Source: Gillisia sp. Hel_I_86
Lineage (GTDB): Bacteria > Bacteroidota > Bacteroidia > Flavobacteriales > Flavobacteriaceae
Assembly (NCBI RefSeq): GCF_007827275.1
Contig: NZ_VISE01000001.1
Coordinates: forward strand, 2,976,001 to 3,040,000
Reading direction: 5' to 3'
DNA length: 64,000 bases
The notes under the pieces were generated by a model. It was not told the origin of the DNA, did no database searches, and was given only the letters and a program-made list of their open reading frames with translations. The position numbers and the translations under genes were made by a program. The stretch's first letter is position 1; each line of letters starts with the position of its first letter. Positions 8,277-16,828 of this stretch are shown piece after piece.

Positions 8277-10007
8277 TTACTCTACCTGAAGATCTGCTCT
8301 AATTCCGGCGATTTTTTGTTGTAGTAATTTTTGTGCTTTTTCGAAAGCAGAAGAAGATGTCAATTCTTCGTTGACACTGATATAAAACTTTATTTTAGGC
8401 TCAGTGCCACTGGGCCTTGCTGCTATTTTTGAGCCATCTTCTGTATAATAGATCAACACATTGGATTTTGGAAGATCTATCGCAGTTTCCGAACGATCCT
8501 GCATATTTTTGGCAATCGAAGCCTGATAATCTTCTATAAGCACCACTTTTTCGCCATTGATCTCTTTTAAAGGATGCTCCCTAAGATCTACCATCATTTG
8601 TTTTATCTGAAGCTCTCCCTCAATTCCTTTTTTAACTAGAGAGATGAGTTCTTCTTTATAAAAGCCGAATTCTTGGTATAGCGCTATTAATTGCTTATAA
8701 AAAGAACTTCCGTTTTCTTTCATCTGTGCAGCAATTTCGCAAGCGAGCAGGGTAGCTGTGGTTGCATCCTTGTCTCTTACAAAATCACCAACCATGTACC
8801 CAAAACTTTCTTCACCACCACCTACAAAATCCATTTCCGGATGATCTTTAATTAACTTCGCAATCCACTTGAATCCTGTTAAAACCTCATAATAATGTGC
8901 GCCATAAGACTTGGTAATATTTTTAAGCATCGGCGTGGAAACTATGGTAGATGCAACGAAAGAATCTTTGGTCAACTTTTTGTTCTTTTTCCATTGCTCC
9001 AACAAAAACCAAGTCATCACTACCATGGTTTGGTTTCCATTAAGCAAGAACAGTTCATCATTTAAATCCCTTACGGCAATTCCCAAACGATCTCCATCAG
9101 GGTCTGTTCCTATTACAATGTCTGCGTGCTCTTTTTCAGCAAGGGCAAGGGCCATTTTTAAGGCTTCAGGTTCTTCGGGATTTGGAGATTTTACAGTAGG
9201 AAAATTACCATTTGGTGCTGCTTGCTCTTCAACCAAATAAACATTATTGTAACCTGCTTTCTTTAAAACTTGAGGCGTGGCCGTGGAAGAAGCTCCATGT
9301 AAAGAGGTGAAAACTATTTTTAGATCATCTTTGGCTGAAGGAGAGGTTCCAAAACTTCCATTTTTTACCGAAGCAGCTTGAAATGCTTCATCTACTTTTT
9401 TATCTATAATCTCAATTAGTTCTGGTCTCGCTTCAAATTTAATTTCTGAAAAGTCCAAAGACTCAATTTCTTCAATAATCTTGTTGTCTTGTGGTGGCAC
9501 CAATTGCCCGCCGTCTTGCCAGTAGACCTTGTAACCGTTATATTCGGGAGGATTGTGACTTGCGGTAAGTACAATTCCGCAGTGACAATCCAAATGTTTT
9601 ACTGCAAATGACAATTCCGGAGTTGGCCTTAGGTTAGAGAAAAGAAAGACTTTAATTCCGTTTGCAGAAAAGATATTTGCAACTATTTGTGCAAATTCTT
9701 TACTGTTTTTTCTACAGTCGTATGCAATAACAGCTCGAATTTCTTCTCCTTTGAATTCTCTTTTAAGGTAGTTTGAAAGACCTTGCGTATTTTTTCCTAA
9801 AGTGTATTTATTGATTCTATTGGGACCGGCACCCATTACTCCACGCATTCCTCCGGTTCCAAAAGCAGCATTTTTATAGAAGCTCTCTTCTAGTTCCTTT
9901 GGATCGTTATTGATAAGATGATTTACTTGTGCCTGTGTCCCTGCATCAAAAGTATCGGAAAGCCAAAGTTTTGCTTTAGAGAGGATATCGGATTTAATTT
10001 GAGTCAT
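8277..10007 (-). CDS. Phosphoglucomutase/phosphomannomutase family enzyme
   Basis: A 576-residue alpha-D-phosphohexomutase that moves phosphate between C1 and C6 of glucose or mannose. Catalytic Ser150 lies in [13 protein letters not shown]. The metal loop is DPDGDR (302-307), the sugar-binding loop is GGGEESFGY, and the phosphate-binding loop RPSGTEPK is near the C-terminus. Length matches the PGM2-like group of about 570-600 residues. It supplies sugar phosphates for nucleotide-sugar synthesis, in keeping with the neighbouring glycosyltransferase and exporter. Whether glucose or mannose is preferred cannot be read from these motifs. Confidence 0.92.
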   Translation of the reverse strand: MTQIKSDILSKAKLWLSDTFDAGTQAQVNHLINNDPKELEESFYKNAAFGTGGMRGVMGAGPNRINKYTLGKNTQGLSNYLKREFKGEEIRAVIAYDCRKNSKEFAQIVANIFSANGIKVFLFSNLRPTPELSFAVKHLDCHCGIVLTASHNPPEYNGYKVYWQDGGQLVPPQDNKIIEEIESLDFSEIKFEARPELIEIIDKKVDEAFQAASVKNGSFGTSPSAKDDLKIVFTSLHGASSTATPQVLKKAGYNNVYLVEEQAAPNGNFPTVKSPNPEEPEALKMALALAEKEHADIVIGTDPDGDRLGIAVRDLNDELFLLNGNQTMVVMTWFLLEQWKKNKKLTKDSFVASTIVSTPMLKNITKSYGAHYYEVLTGFKWIAKLIKDHPEMDFVGGGEESFGYMVGDFVRDKDATTATLLACEIAAQMKENGSSFYKQLIALYQEFGFYKEELISLVKKGIEGELQIKQMMVDLREHPLKEINGEKVVLIEDYQASIAKNMQDRSETAIDLPKSNVLIYYTEDGSKIAARPSGTEPKIKFYISVNEELTSSSAFEKAQKLLQQKIAGIRADLQVE

Positions 10008-10052
10008 GTGATCAAAATTTTAATCAAAAATAAGGATTAATGTGGAAAGAGC

Positions 10053-11012
10053 TTATTGGATTCCGGTAGTTTTACTTATTAGGTACCTCTCGGTATCCCG
10101 TCTGCTCCTTAAAATAAGTTCTCCTAAAAACCCGGCAAGGAAAAACTGAGTTCCTATCACCATTAAAATGAGCGAGATGTAGAACCAAGGATTCTGGGTT
10201 ACCAATATATTAGGTAAACTATGGTATAATTTATAAAGTTTAGAGACTCCTATCCATGCAGCCGCAATAAATCCAAAAAAGAACATAAGCACGCCCAAAG
10301 CCCCAAAAAGGTGCATCGGTCTTTTTCCGAACTTGGATAGGAACCAAATACTAATAAGATCAAGGAAACCATTAATGAACCGATCTACACCGAATTTTGT
10401 CTTCCCATATTTTCTCGCTTGATGTTGTACTTCCTTTTCAGTAATGTTACTGAACCCGGCATTTTTAGCCAAAACAGGAATATACCTGTGCATTTCTCCA
10501 TACACATCTATATTCTTTACAACTTCTTTCCTATAGGCTTTCAACCCGCAATTAAAGTCGTGTAGGTTAACTCCGGAAGTTTTTCTGGCAGCTGCATTGA
10601 AAAGTTTGGAAGGCAGATTCTTACTAATTACTGAATCGTATCGTTTCTTTTTCCAGCCTGAAACCAAATCGAATTGATCTTTTTGGATAAGGTCGTAAAG
10701 TTCCGGAATTTCTTCTGGATTGTCTTGAAGATCGGCATCCATGGTGATGATCACATCTCCTTGAGCTTCCAAAAAACCCGCATGGAGCGCTTGGGACTTA
10801 CCGTAGTTCCGGTTGAATTTGATTCCTTTAACATGGGGATCTTGAACTGCTAATTGAGAAATAGTTTTCCAAGAAGCATCGGTGCTCCCATCGTCTATAA
10901 AAATTATTTCATAAGAATAGGAATTGGATTGCATCACCGATACAATCCAATTATATAATTCTGTTAAAGATTCTTCCTCATTTAATAGAGGAATAACTAT
11001 AGATAGTTGCAT
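10053..11012 (-). CDS. GT2 family polyprenyl-phosphate glycosyltransferase
   Basis: A 319-residue inverting glycosyltransferase of the DPM1/GtrB/ArnC type. The GT-A domain occupies about residues 1-220: SIVIPLLNEEESL at the N-terminus, IIFIDDGSTDASW, and the metal-binding DADLQDNPEE. Two membrane spans follow (about 232-256 and 275-300), the usual topology for enzymes that load a sugar onto a polyprenyl-phosphate carrier at the cytoplasmic face. It lies between the DUF4199 gene (15 bases upstream) and the phosphohexomutase, so a shared envelope-glycan role is likely. Confidence 0.9.
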   Translation of the reverse strand: MQLSIVIPLLNEEESLTELYNWIVSVMQSNSYSYEIIFIDDGSTDASWKTISQLAVQDPHVKGIKFNRNYGKSQALHAGFLEAQGDVIITMDADLQDNPEEIPELYDLIQKDQFDLVSGWKKKRYDSVISKNLPSKLFNAAARKTSGVNLHDFNCGLKAYRKEVVKNIDVYGEMHRYIPVLAKNAGFSNITEKEVQHQARKYGKTKFGVDRFINGFLDLISIWFLSKFGKRPMHLFGALGVLMFFFGFIAAAWIGVSKLYKLYHSLPNILVTQNPWFYISLILMVIGTQFFLAGFLGELILRSRRDTERYLISKTTGIQ

Positions 11013-11027
11013 TCAATATTATTTAGA

Positions 11028-11558
11028 CTATCCTTCCATAGGATTTTTATTTTTCATGATTAGGCCAGCAATCAGGGATATAACCAATCCAAAGAATAAA
11101 TTTCCAATTAATGAAAAAGCAACCACCATAATAGGAGAAGCAAATTTAGCAGTCATTTCTTCAGCTGCATTTAATTGAGATTCCGTCATGTCTGGTTGTG
11201 CTTCTATCATTTTTTCACGGTTAACTTCCATCATCTGGTTCATGTAATCCGGTTCAATATAATTCATTAGAACGAAAGACCACACTGCTGCGATAATACC
11301 TCCAACAACAGCTACTCCAATTCCAACTTTTAAAGCTTCTCCCAGGCTTAAGAATCCGCCATTTTCAGATTTAAAAGCTTTAATGGCTAATGTTATAATG
11401 GTAATTAAAACCAAGAACCCAATAACAGTGTATATAATACCTGGATCTAGATATACGTTGGTAACGTACATTATTACTCCAAAAATAACCGATACGATCC
11501 CTAATAACAGACCGTAGTTAAGAACAAATTTTTTAGCGGTTGCTTGTTGATTTTCCAT
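11028..11558 (-). CDS. DUF4199 membrane protein
   Basis: A 176-residue protein with four hydrophobic segments (about 14-33, 38-58, 80-102, 147-170) and a charged, Met- and Glu-rich loop between segments 3 and 4 (VNREKMIEAQPDMTESQ). This layout matches the Bacteroidota-specific DUF4199 family, which commonly sits directly upstream of a GT2 gene, as here (15 bases). The function is unknown; the constant association suggests an accessory of the polyprenyl-phosphate glycosyltransferase. Confidence 0.8.
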   Translation of the reverse strand: MENQQATAKKFVLNYGLLLGIVSVIFGVIMYVTNVYLDPGIIYTVIGFLVLITIITLAIKAFKSENGGFLSLGEALKVGIGVAVVGGIIAAVWSFVLMNYIEPDYMNQMMEVNREKMIEAQPDMTESQLNAAEEMTAKFASPIMVVAFSLIGNLFFGLVISLIAGLIMKNKNPMEG

Positions 11559-11671
11559 AAAATTAAGATTGAAAGATTAGTTTTGTGGTTAGTTAACAAA
11601 TATAGCAATTCGTTACAAACTTGGAATTTTAATGTTTTGTTGTTAGCATAGAAAAAATAACGTGGATATAG

Positions 11672-11701
11672 TTTGATATTTATTAAAAATGATTAAATTT
11701 G
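11672..11701 (+). promoter_or_regulatory. Promoter of rpmE2
   Basis: TTTG at 11672-11675 and TAAATTTG at 11694-11701, separated by 18 bases, fit the flavobacterial promoter consensus. The start would lie near 11708, giving a leader of about 33 bases before the ATG at 11741. Confidence 0.65.
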
Positions 11702-11740
11702 CCACTCGAAAAACGAACACGATTATTAAAGAATAAAGAG

Positions 11741-11992
11741 ATGAAGCAGGGAATCCATCCGGAAAATTATAGATTAGTAGCATTTAAAGACATGTCTAAC
11801 GAAGAAGTCTTTCTTACTAAATCTACCGCGAATACTAAAGAAACTATTGAAGTTGACGGAAATGAGTATCCATTAATTAAATTGGAAATCTCAAGAACAT
11901 CACACCCATTTTATACTGGTAAATCCAAATTATTGGATACAGCAGGTAGAATTGATAAATTCAAGAACAAATACGCTAAATTCAAGAAATAA
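11741..11992 (+). CDS. rpmE2: 50S ribosomal protein L31, type B
   Basis: An 83-residue L31 of the large ribosomal subunit: [20 protein letters not shown] is the canonical start, and [13 protein letters not shown] is the family signature. It lacks the CxxC/CxxC zinc cysteines of type A L31, so it is the zinc-free form. A longer frame opens at 11699, but that start lies inside the promoter; ATG 11741 is the correct one, preceded by AAAGAG. A strong terminator 22 bases downstream makes it a single-gene transcript. Confidence 0.95.
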   Translation: MKQGIHPENYRLVAFKDMSNEEVFLTKSTANTKETIEVDGNEYPLIKLEISRTSHPFYTGKSKLLDTAGRIDKFKNKYAKFKK

Positions 11993-12013
11993 TCCTTGTT
12001 TTAGTGATCCTCT

Positions 12014-12042
12014 AAAGCCTTCAGAAATGAAGGCTTTTTTTT
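12014..12042 (+). terminator. Intrinsic terminator of rpmE2
   Basis: AAAGCCTTCA (12014-12023) and TGAAGGCTTT (12028-12037) form a perfect 10-bp stem with a GAAA tetraloop, followed by a run of T. Confidence 0.9.
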
Positions 12043-12083
12043 TGCATTGTTTTTTATTGATCTCTCTATTGAAAAGATATATT

Positions 12084-12405
12084 TGTTTGTCCGTAAAGTA
12101 TCCTAAACTGAAAAAGGACGTCATTCTGTCCCGACCGTTCGGGAGGTTCAGAATCTCAACTCAATGTAACTCAATACACTGTTGAGACCCTGAAATAAAT
12201 TACCATTGACGTGTTTTTATATATTTGTGAATCCAAGACCCTGAAACCAGTTCAGGGTGACGATGCGCAATTGTCCTCATGCTGAACTTGTTTCAGCATC
12301 CCATCAGCTTATATAAAAAACACGTCAATTTCCTACGCTGGATGATTTTTTTATCACAGATCTCAGGGTGACGAAAGAACTTTTGGAAAAAAAAACGGAT
12401 ATGCA
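12084..12405. repeat. Family 1 element, copy C, split by an inserted 162-bp element
   Basis: From 12084 to about 12201 the sequence follows the family 1 consensus in reverse: GTCCGTAAAGTATCCTAAA, GTCATTCTG, GAGACCCTGAAATAAATT. The expected continuation, CAGGGTGAC, appears only at 12364. It then runs to CGGATATGCA at 12396-12405, a one-base variant of the terminal repeat CGGATATACA. The 162 bases in between are a separate element. Confidence 0.7.
12202..12363. mobile_element. 162-bp palindromic element, family 2, copy D
   Basis: The unit begins ACCATTGACGTG and ends CACAGATCT. Its ends carry the imperfect inverted repeat GACGTGTTTTT / AAAACACGTC, with hairpins CCCTGAAACCAGTTCAGGG and ATGCTGAAC...GTTTCAGCAT inside. 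It matches the reverse complement of 48569-48730, also exactly 162 bp, with four single-base differences found by eye. It interrupts a family 1 element. It codes for nothing, so it would be a non-autonomous, MITE-like or REP-like unit. Confidence 0.7.
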
Positions 12406-12433
12406 TAGATATATAAATAGGGATCTTAATCTA

Positions 12434-12627
12434 TAAAATTCCCCGATGGCTCTGCCTCGGGGTTTCCGTTTCACCTCTCCTTGTGAGAGGTGAGAACTGC
12501 TTTTTTTTTGGCAGTTCTAGGTGAGGTAAAATACGAAATTTCGATTTCTGGCCCAGAGGCCACAATGAAACCGACGAAATACCTCTATGGCTTGGGAGGA
12601 TAGTCGGTTTCAAGAAATTTTTTATTT
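12434..12627. repeat. Family 3 intergenic element, copy F
   Basis: The left end is AAAATTCCCCGATGGCTCTG followed by a CCTCGGGG partner, and GTTTCCGTTTCAC comes next. The right end is ATAGTCGGTTTCAAGAAATT. Both ends recur at 26896-27148, but the middle differs in length. An internal stem pairs AGAACTGC with GCAGTTCT across a T-run. The 60-codon minus-strand ORF here is an artefact. Confidence 0.65.
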
Positions 12628-12668
12628 AACGCAATTTCATTAGTATTTTAGCACTCAAATTATAGAAC

Positions 12669-13841
12669 ATGAATTATATACTTTTTGATGGTTCCTCTAG
12701 AGGCCAACTCTTGCCATTTACTTTTACCAGGCCGGTTGCAGATATAAGAATAGGGATTCTTACCATCCGTGAGAAATGGGAGAAACTATTGGGTACAACC
12801 ACGTCTACGGTAACCGAGGATTACTTGGCCAACAAATGGCCCATGGTGGAATTGGAGCAAAATGTTATGATAAATGCTTCTTTTCTGCCAACTCCAGAAC
12901 TTCTGATTCAAATAGAAAATCTAGAAGAAAATCAAGCTATCTTTTTTGAAGAGGATATCGTAGCATTTTATACTTTAGAAGATCAAGAAGTAGATTTTTC
13001 AACCTTTATCGCACTGGAACTTGCAGGTGAACCATTTCAGATCGCGCACACCTGGGATATTTTCTCAAAAAATGGAGATGCTATTGCTGCAGATTTCGAA
13101 CTGCTCACACAAGACAGAAAGTCTCAGCCAATTCCAGCTTCCAATAATGTGATTAATTCAGAAAATATTTTCATAGAAGAAGGTGCATCGGTAGAATTCG
13201 CAACTTTAAATGCTTCAGCTGGTCCTATTTATATAGGGGCAGATTCAGAAATAATGGAAGGAAGTTTGGTACGGGGTCCTTTTGCACTTTGCAAGCATGC
13301 TGTTTTAAAATTAGGTGCTAAGGTGTATGGCCCAACTACTGTTGGCCCTCACTCCAAAGTTGGGGGAGAAGTTAATAATGTTGTGATCTTTGGATCTTCC
13401 AATAAAGGACATGACGGGTATCTGGGAAATGCAGTAATAGGAGAGTGGTGTAATCTTGGTGCAGACACCAATAACTCCAATCTTAAAAACAATTATGCCG
13501 AAGTCCGACTTTGGGATTATGGATCAGAGGGTTTTGCCAGAACAGGTCTTCAATTCTGCGGATTAATGATGGGAGATCATAGTAAGTGTGGAATCAATAC
13601 CATGTTCAATACAGGAACCGTAGTAGGAGTAAGCTCAAATATTTTTGGTAGCGGGTTTCCACGGAATTTTATCCCTAGTTTCAGTTGGGGCGGGAGCGCT
13701 GGAATGACAACCTATAAAACAGCTAAAGCTTTTGAAGTAGCAGAAATAGTGATGAAACGTCGAGGCATTGAATTTTCCGAAGATGATAAAGAAATCTTAG
13801 AACACGTCTTTGAAGATTCTAAAAAATGGAGGAGGGATTAA
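12669..13841 (+). CDS. GlmU-like putative sugar nucleotidyltransferase
   Basis: A 390-residue two-domain protein. The N-terminal half resembles the nucleotidyltransferase fold, but the usual LAAGxGTRM loop is replaced by LFDGSSRGQLLPFTFTRP, so pyrophosphorylase activity is uncertain. The C-terminal half (about 180-360) has left-handed beta-helix hexapeptide repeats (GPIYIGADSEIMEG, GPTTVGPHSKVGG, NAVIGEWCNLGADTNNSN). Bacteroidota carry this as a 'GlmU family protein' besides a true GlmU. Likely a sugar-phosphate nucleotidyl- or acyltransferase of envelope synthesis; the exact substrate is unknown. It stands alone between two repeat-rich gaps. Confidence 0.75.
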   Translation: MNYILFDGSSRGQLLPFTFTRPVADIRIGILTIREKWEKLLGTTTSTVTEDYLANKWPMVELEQNVMINASFLPTPELLIQIENLEENQAIFFEEDIVAFYTLEDQEVDFSTFIALELAGEPFQIAHTWDIFSKNGDAIAADFELLTQDRKSQPIPASNNVINSENIFIEEGASVEFATLNASAGPIYIGADSEIMEGSLVRGPFALCKHAVLKLGAKVYGPTTVGPHSKVGGEVNNVVIFGSSNKGHDGYLGNAVIGEWCNLGADTNNSNLKNNYAEVRLWDYGSEGFARTGLQFCGLMMGDHSKCGINTMFNTGTVVGVSSNIFGSGFPRNFIPSFSWGGSAGMTTYKTAKAFEVAEIVMKRRGIEFSEDDKEILEHVFEDSKKWRRD

Positions 13842-13890
13842 ACGATGAATTCTCATTGCATATACATTTTATCAACCCGAGATTAGTTGG

Positions 13891-13898
13891 TATATTTG
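13891..13898 (+). promoter_or_regulatory. -7 element of the mtaB promoter
   Basis: TATATTTG matches TAnnTTTG; a T-rich stretch at 13867-13870 is the best -33 candidate. The leader would be about 100 nt long and contains the repeat at 13958-13998. Confidence 0.45.
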
Positions 13899-13957
13899 CA
13901 CTCCAAAATTTATCGAAAATATCTAAGTGCTTCGGTGCCTAAACAGGAGTTTTGATT

Positions 13958-13998
13958 TGAAATATTTTTTGGAATTAAACCCTCATGGAGGGATTAAA
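13958..13998. repeat. Family 4 REP-like element, partial copy in the mtaB leader
   Basis: GAAATATTTTTT, GGAATTAAAC and CCTCATGGAGGGATTAAA match, in reverse orientation, the TTTAATCCCTCATTGAGGG half of the family 4 consensus. Here the repeat also supplies the GGAGGG that lies 17-22 bases before the mtaB ATG. Confidence 0.6.
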
Positions 13999-14008
13999 GA
14001 TTTAATCA

Positions 14009-15346
14009 ATGGACAATCTTCAAAAAGTAGCTTTTTATACCCTAGGTTGTAAGCTTAATTTTTCTGAAACAAGCACTATTGCCCGTTCTTTCAAAAATGA
14101 AGGGTTTCAACGCGTGGAGTTTTCCGAGAGGGCTGACATTTATGTGATCAATACCTGTTCGGTAACCGAGAATGCCGATAAAAGGTTTAAATCTATAGTG
14201 AAGCAAGCCCAGAAAGTTAATGAAGATGCTTTTGTAATCGCTATTGGGTGTTATGCTCAATTAAAACCTGAAGAACTTGCAGATGTTCATGGAGTAGATC
14301 TTGTTCTTGGAGCTACCGAAAAATTTAAAATTACAGATTATTTAAATGATCTCACAAAACAGGAATTTGCTGAAATTCACTCTTGTGAGATTGCAGATGC
14401 CGACTTTTATGAAAGTGCATATTCCTTTGGTGATAGAACCAGGGCTTTTTTAAAAGTACAGGATGGTTGCGATTATAAATGCACGTATTGTACAATTCCG
14501 CTTGCGAGAGGGATTTCCAGAAGTGATAATCTACAGAATGTTTTGAAGAATGCTTCAGAAATCGCAGCGAAAGGAATTCAGGAGATTGTACTTACAGGTG
14601 TGAATATTGGAGATTACGGAAAGGGTGAGTTTGGAGATAAAAAACATGAACACACTTTTTTGGACCTAGTTAAATCTTTAGATGAAGTAAAAGGAATTAA
14701 TAGGTTAAGGATCTCTTCCATAGAACCAAATTTACTTGAAAATGAAACAATAGACTTTGTGGCCCAAAGCAATAGTTTTGTTCCTCATTTCCATATTCCG
14801 TTGCAGAGCGGGAGCAACCAAATTTTGAAGGCAATGCGCCGCAGATACATGCGCGAATTGTATGTGGAAAAAGTAAGTCAGATTAAAAAGGTGATGCCAG
14901 ATGCCTGTATTGGAGTAGATGTAATCGTAGGTTTTCCTGGAGAAACAGATGAACATTTTTTGGAAACCTATAATTTCTTAAATGAATTGGAAATCTCCTA
15001 TTTACATGTTTTTGCCTATTCTGAAAGAGAAAACACAGTGGCTGCCGAAATGGATGAAGTTGTTCCATTGAGCATCAGAAAAAAGAGAAGTAAGATGCTT
15101 AGGGGACTTTCAGCTAAAAAACGAAGGGCTTTTTATGAAAGTCAGCTTGGAACTACCCATACGGTTTTGTTCGAAGGAGAAAACAAAGAAGGATATATTC
15201 ACGGATTTACGGAAAACTATGTAAAAGTAAAAACTCCGTGGAATCCGGAGTTGGTTAATACCCTGCATCAAATTAAATTGGATAAAATAGATGAAGATGG
15301 AATCGTTCGCTTTGCTTATAGTGAGCTGGAAATCTTAAAATCATAA
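14009..15346 (+). CDS. mtaB: tRNA t6A37 methylthiotransferase MtaB
   Basis: A 445-residue radical-SAM enzyme that converts t6A37 to ms2t6A37 in tRNA. The N-terminal UPF0004 domain supplies Cys14, Cys50 and Cys81 for the auxiliary cluster. The radical-SAM triad is Cys154, Cys158 and Cys161 in GCDYKCTYC. A TRAM-like C-terminal domain follows about residue 375. ATG 14009 gives MDNLQKVAFYTLGCKLN, the expected start for the family. The sequence supports MtaB over MiaB or RimO by the GCKLNFSET opening. Full length; single gene, ending next to a family 4 repeat. Confidence 0.93.
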   Translation: MDNLQKVAFYTLGCKLNFSETSTIARSFKNEGFQRVEFSERADIYVINTCSVTENADKRFKSIVKQAQKVNEDAFVIAIGCYAQLKPEELADVHGVDLVLGATEKFKITDYLNDLTKQEFAEIHSCEIADADFYESAYSFGDRTRAFLKVQDGCDYKCTYCTIPLARGISRSDNLQNVLKNASEIAAKGIQEIVLTGVNIGDYGKGEFGDKKHEHTFLDLVKSLDEVKGINRLRISSIEPNLLENETIDFVAQSNSFVPHFHIPLQSGSNQILKAMRRRYMRELYVEKVSQIKKVMPDACIGVDVIVGFPGETDEHFLETYNFLNELEISYLHVFAYSERENTVAAEMDEVVPLSIRKKRSKMLRGLSAKKRRAFYESQLGTTHTVLFEGENKEGYIHGFTENYVKVKTPWNPELVNTLHQIKLDKIDEDGIVRFAYSELEILKS

Positions 15347-15437
15347 ACTTCCGGGCAAGCCCACGAGGCATAAATGAAAAAATACTTTTTAAAATTCAAA
15401 GCAAATCACAGGGAATTAAACCTTTAATGAGGGATTA
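15347..15437. repeat. Family 4 REP-like element, inverted copy between convergent genes
   Basis: It begins directly after the mtaB stop (CTTCCGGGCAAGCCCACGAGGC) and ends with GAATTAAACCTTTAATGAGGGATTAAA, inside which the stop codon of the convergent GNAT gene (15435-15437) lies. The order of blocks is the reverse complement of the copies at 22550 and 38084. Confidence 0.7.
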
Positions 15438-15740
15438 AATATTCATTCCCACCGGTAGAAGATCCTTATATTTTCTTCTGTACTTGCGCATATATTTGGC
15501 AATTTCGGGATTTGTGGGTACCACTCTATGTGTTCCTTCCTGAATATAGCTTAAAAGAGACTCTAAAAATGGTTCTAAATATCCACCATCTTTAAGTGCG
15601 TCCGTCATTTTAAGCTTTGTTAAGAATACTTTTCGCTCCTGCTGGGAATATTCCACAATCACTAATTCTTCGTTGATCACAGATTCAAATTGTCTTAAAA
15701 ACTCGTTGTCTGTAATCTTAATTTCTACATCCATCATCAT
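15435..15740 (-). CDS. Small GNAT-fold (YjdJ-type) protein
   Basis: A 101-residue protein resembling the minimal GNAT family of YjdJ/NATD1: EIKITDNEFLRQFES at the start, a central strand KVFLTKLKMTDALKDGGYLEP, and HRVVPTNPEIAKYMRK, which matches the conserved V-x-P-x-(C/N)P segment. The acetyl-CoA loop is degenerate compared with the usual RGxGxA/G, so catalysis is doubtful. Three consecutive ATG codons begin the frame (15740, 15737, 15734); the exact start is open. The stop codon lies in a repeat element. Confidence 0.7.
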   Translation of the reverse strand: MMMDVEIKITDNEFLRQFESVINEELVIVEYSQQERKVFLTKLKMTDALKDGGYLEPFLESLLSYIQEGTHRVVPTNPEIAKYMRKYRRKYKDLLPVGMNI

Positions 15741-16127
15741 CGTAAGGTTTTAATCCAAAGATACTTCAATAAGAAGCAATTTTAAGGTTTGTTTAACTTT
15801 CATTTTAATTATGTTGGTATTTTCAATTGTTTTAAAAAATGGATTTAGCCGTATTATATCATTTTTAGACACTTCTGGGAAGAAACCCTATGTTTTTAAA
15901 TTCAGAAGATGGGTCTCCTTAAATTCAATTCTCTTAATTTAAACCTGAAAACAGTAAAATACCACATAATCCAACCGTAATTTATACTGTTTCTGAAAAG
16001 GAAAGGATTGTGTACTTCTTCGATCATATTTTAATAGATCTTATTTGCGAAAGCAAAAAAAATAGTGGTTATTTGGATAGTAAATTTACAATAAAACTTT
16101 CCTTATTAATGTTACACACCTGTTAAA
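15741..16127. other. 387-base divergent intergenic region
   Basis: No gene found. It is AT-rich, with a loose inverted repeat AAACAGTA (15949-15956) and TACTGTTT (15985-15992) separated by 28 bases. It should hold the promoters of the GNAT gene (leftward) and the alpha/beta hydrolase operon (rightward); I could not place either with confidence. Confidence 0.5.
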
Positions 16128-16817
16128 ATGCTGATTAACAATAAAATTGTCCATGTATATTTTATGCCGGGCATGGCTGCTAATCCTTCGATTTTTGAAC
16201 ATATAAAATTACCTGAGGATAAATTCCGAATTCATTGGTTAGAATGGCTTATACCAGAACCTAATGAATCTTTAAAGGAGTATGCCTTAAGAATGAACTC
16301 TTTTATAGAACATGATAATATTGCTTTGATTGGTGTGTCTTTTGGAGGGATGGTTGTTCAGGAGATGAGCAAATATTTGAAATTAAAAAGATTGATCATA
16401 ATTTCAAGCGTTAAAAGTAGAAGGGAATTGCCTAGAAGGATGAGGTATGCGTCCAATAAAGGCCTGGTAAAATTTATTCCCACCAGTTTATTGAATCATA
16501 TAGACAAGTTTGAAAAATTGGCTTTTGGAGATTTTTTAAAAAAAAGAGCAGAACTTTATAAAAAGTATTTATCTATAAGAGATGTGAATTATGTAGATTG
16601 GGCACTCAAGAATATGATCAATTGGGATCGCAAAAATCCAATCCCTGGAATTGTACATATCCATGGAGATCAAGATATTGTTTTTCCTTATAAGTACATC
16701 AATGGGTGTATAACCGTAAAAGGAGGAACTCATATAATGGTTGTAAATAGGTTTAGATGGTTCAATGTGCATCTTCCTTCCCTTATTTTAAAAGGAAAAA
16801 TGCAAACTAAAAATTAA
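16128..16817 (+). CDS. Alpha/beta hydrolase
   Basis: A 229-residue serine hydrolase fold protein. The nucleophile elbow is GVSFGG with Ser71. The acid is Asp181 or Asp183 in IHGDQDIVFP, and the base is His202 in VKGGTHIMV. No signal peptide is visible, so it is likely cytoplasmic. The opening strand VHVYFMPGMAANP carries the oxyanion-hole region. The lytic transglycosylase gene starts 11 bases downstream, so they may be cotranscribed. The substrate is not predictable; small flavobacterial hydrolases of this type are usually annotated only at fold level. Confidence 0.85.
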   Translation: MLINNKIVHVYFMPGMAANPSIFEHIKLPEDKFRIHWLEWLIPEPNESLKEYALRMNSFIEHDNIALIGVSFGGMVVQEMSKYLKLKRLIIISSVKSRRELPRRMRYASNKGLVKFIPTSLLNHIDKFEKLAFGDFLKKRAELYKKYLSIRDVNYVDWALKNMINWDRKNPIPGIVHIHGDQDIVFPYKYINGCITVKGGTHIMVVNRFRWFNVHLPSLILKGKMQTKN

Positions 16818-16828
16818 ATTTAATATAT

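Noticed and set aside
12431-12613. 60-codon minus-strand ORF
   Set aside because: It is a translation of the family 3 repeat; composition is Pro/Ser/Arg from hairpin arms.
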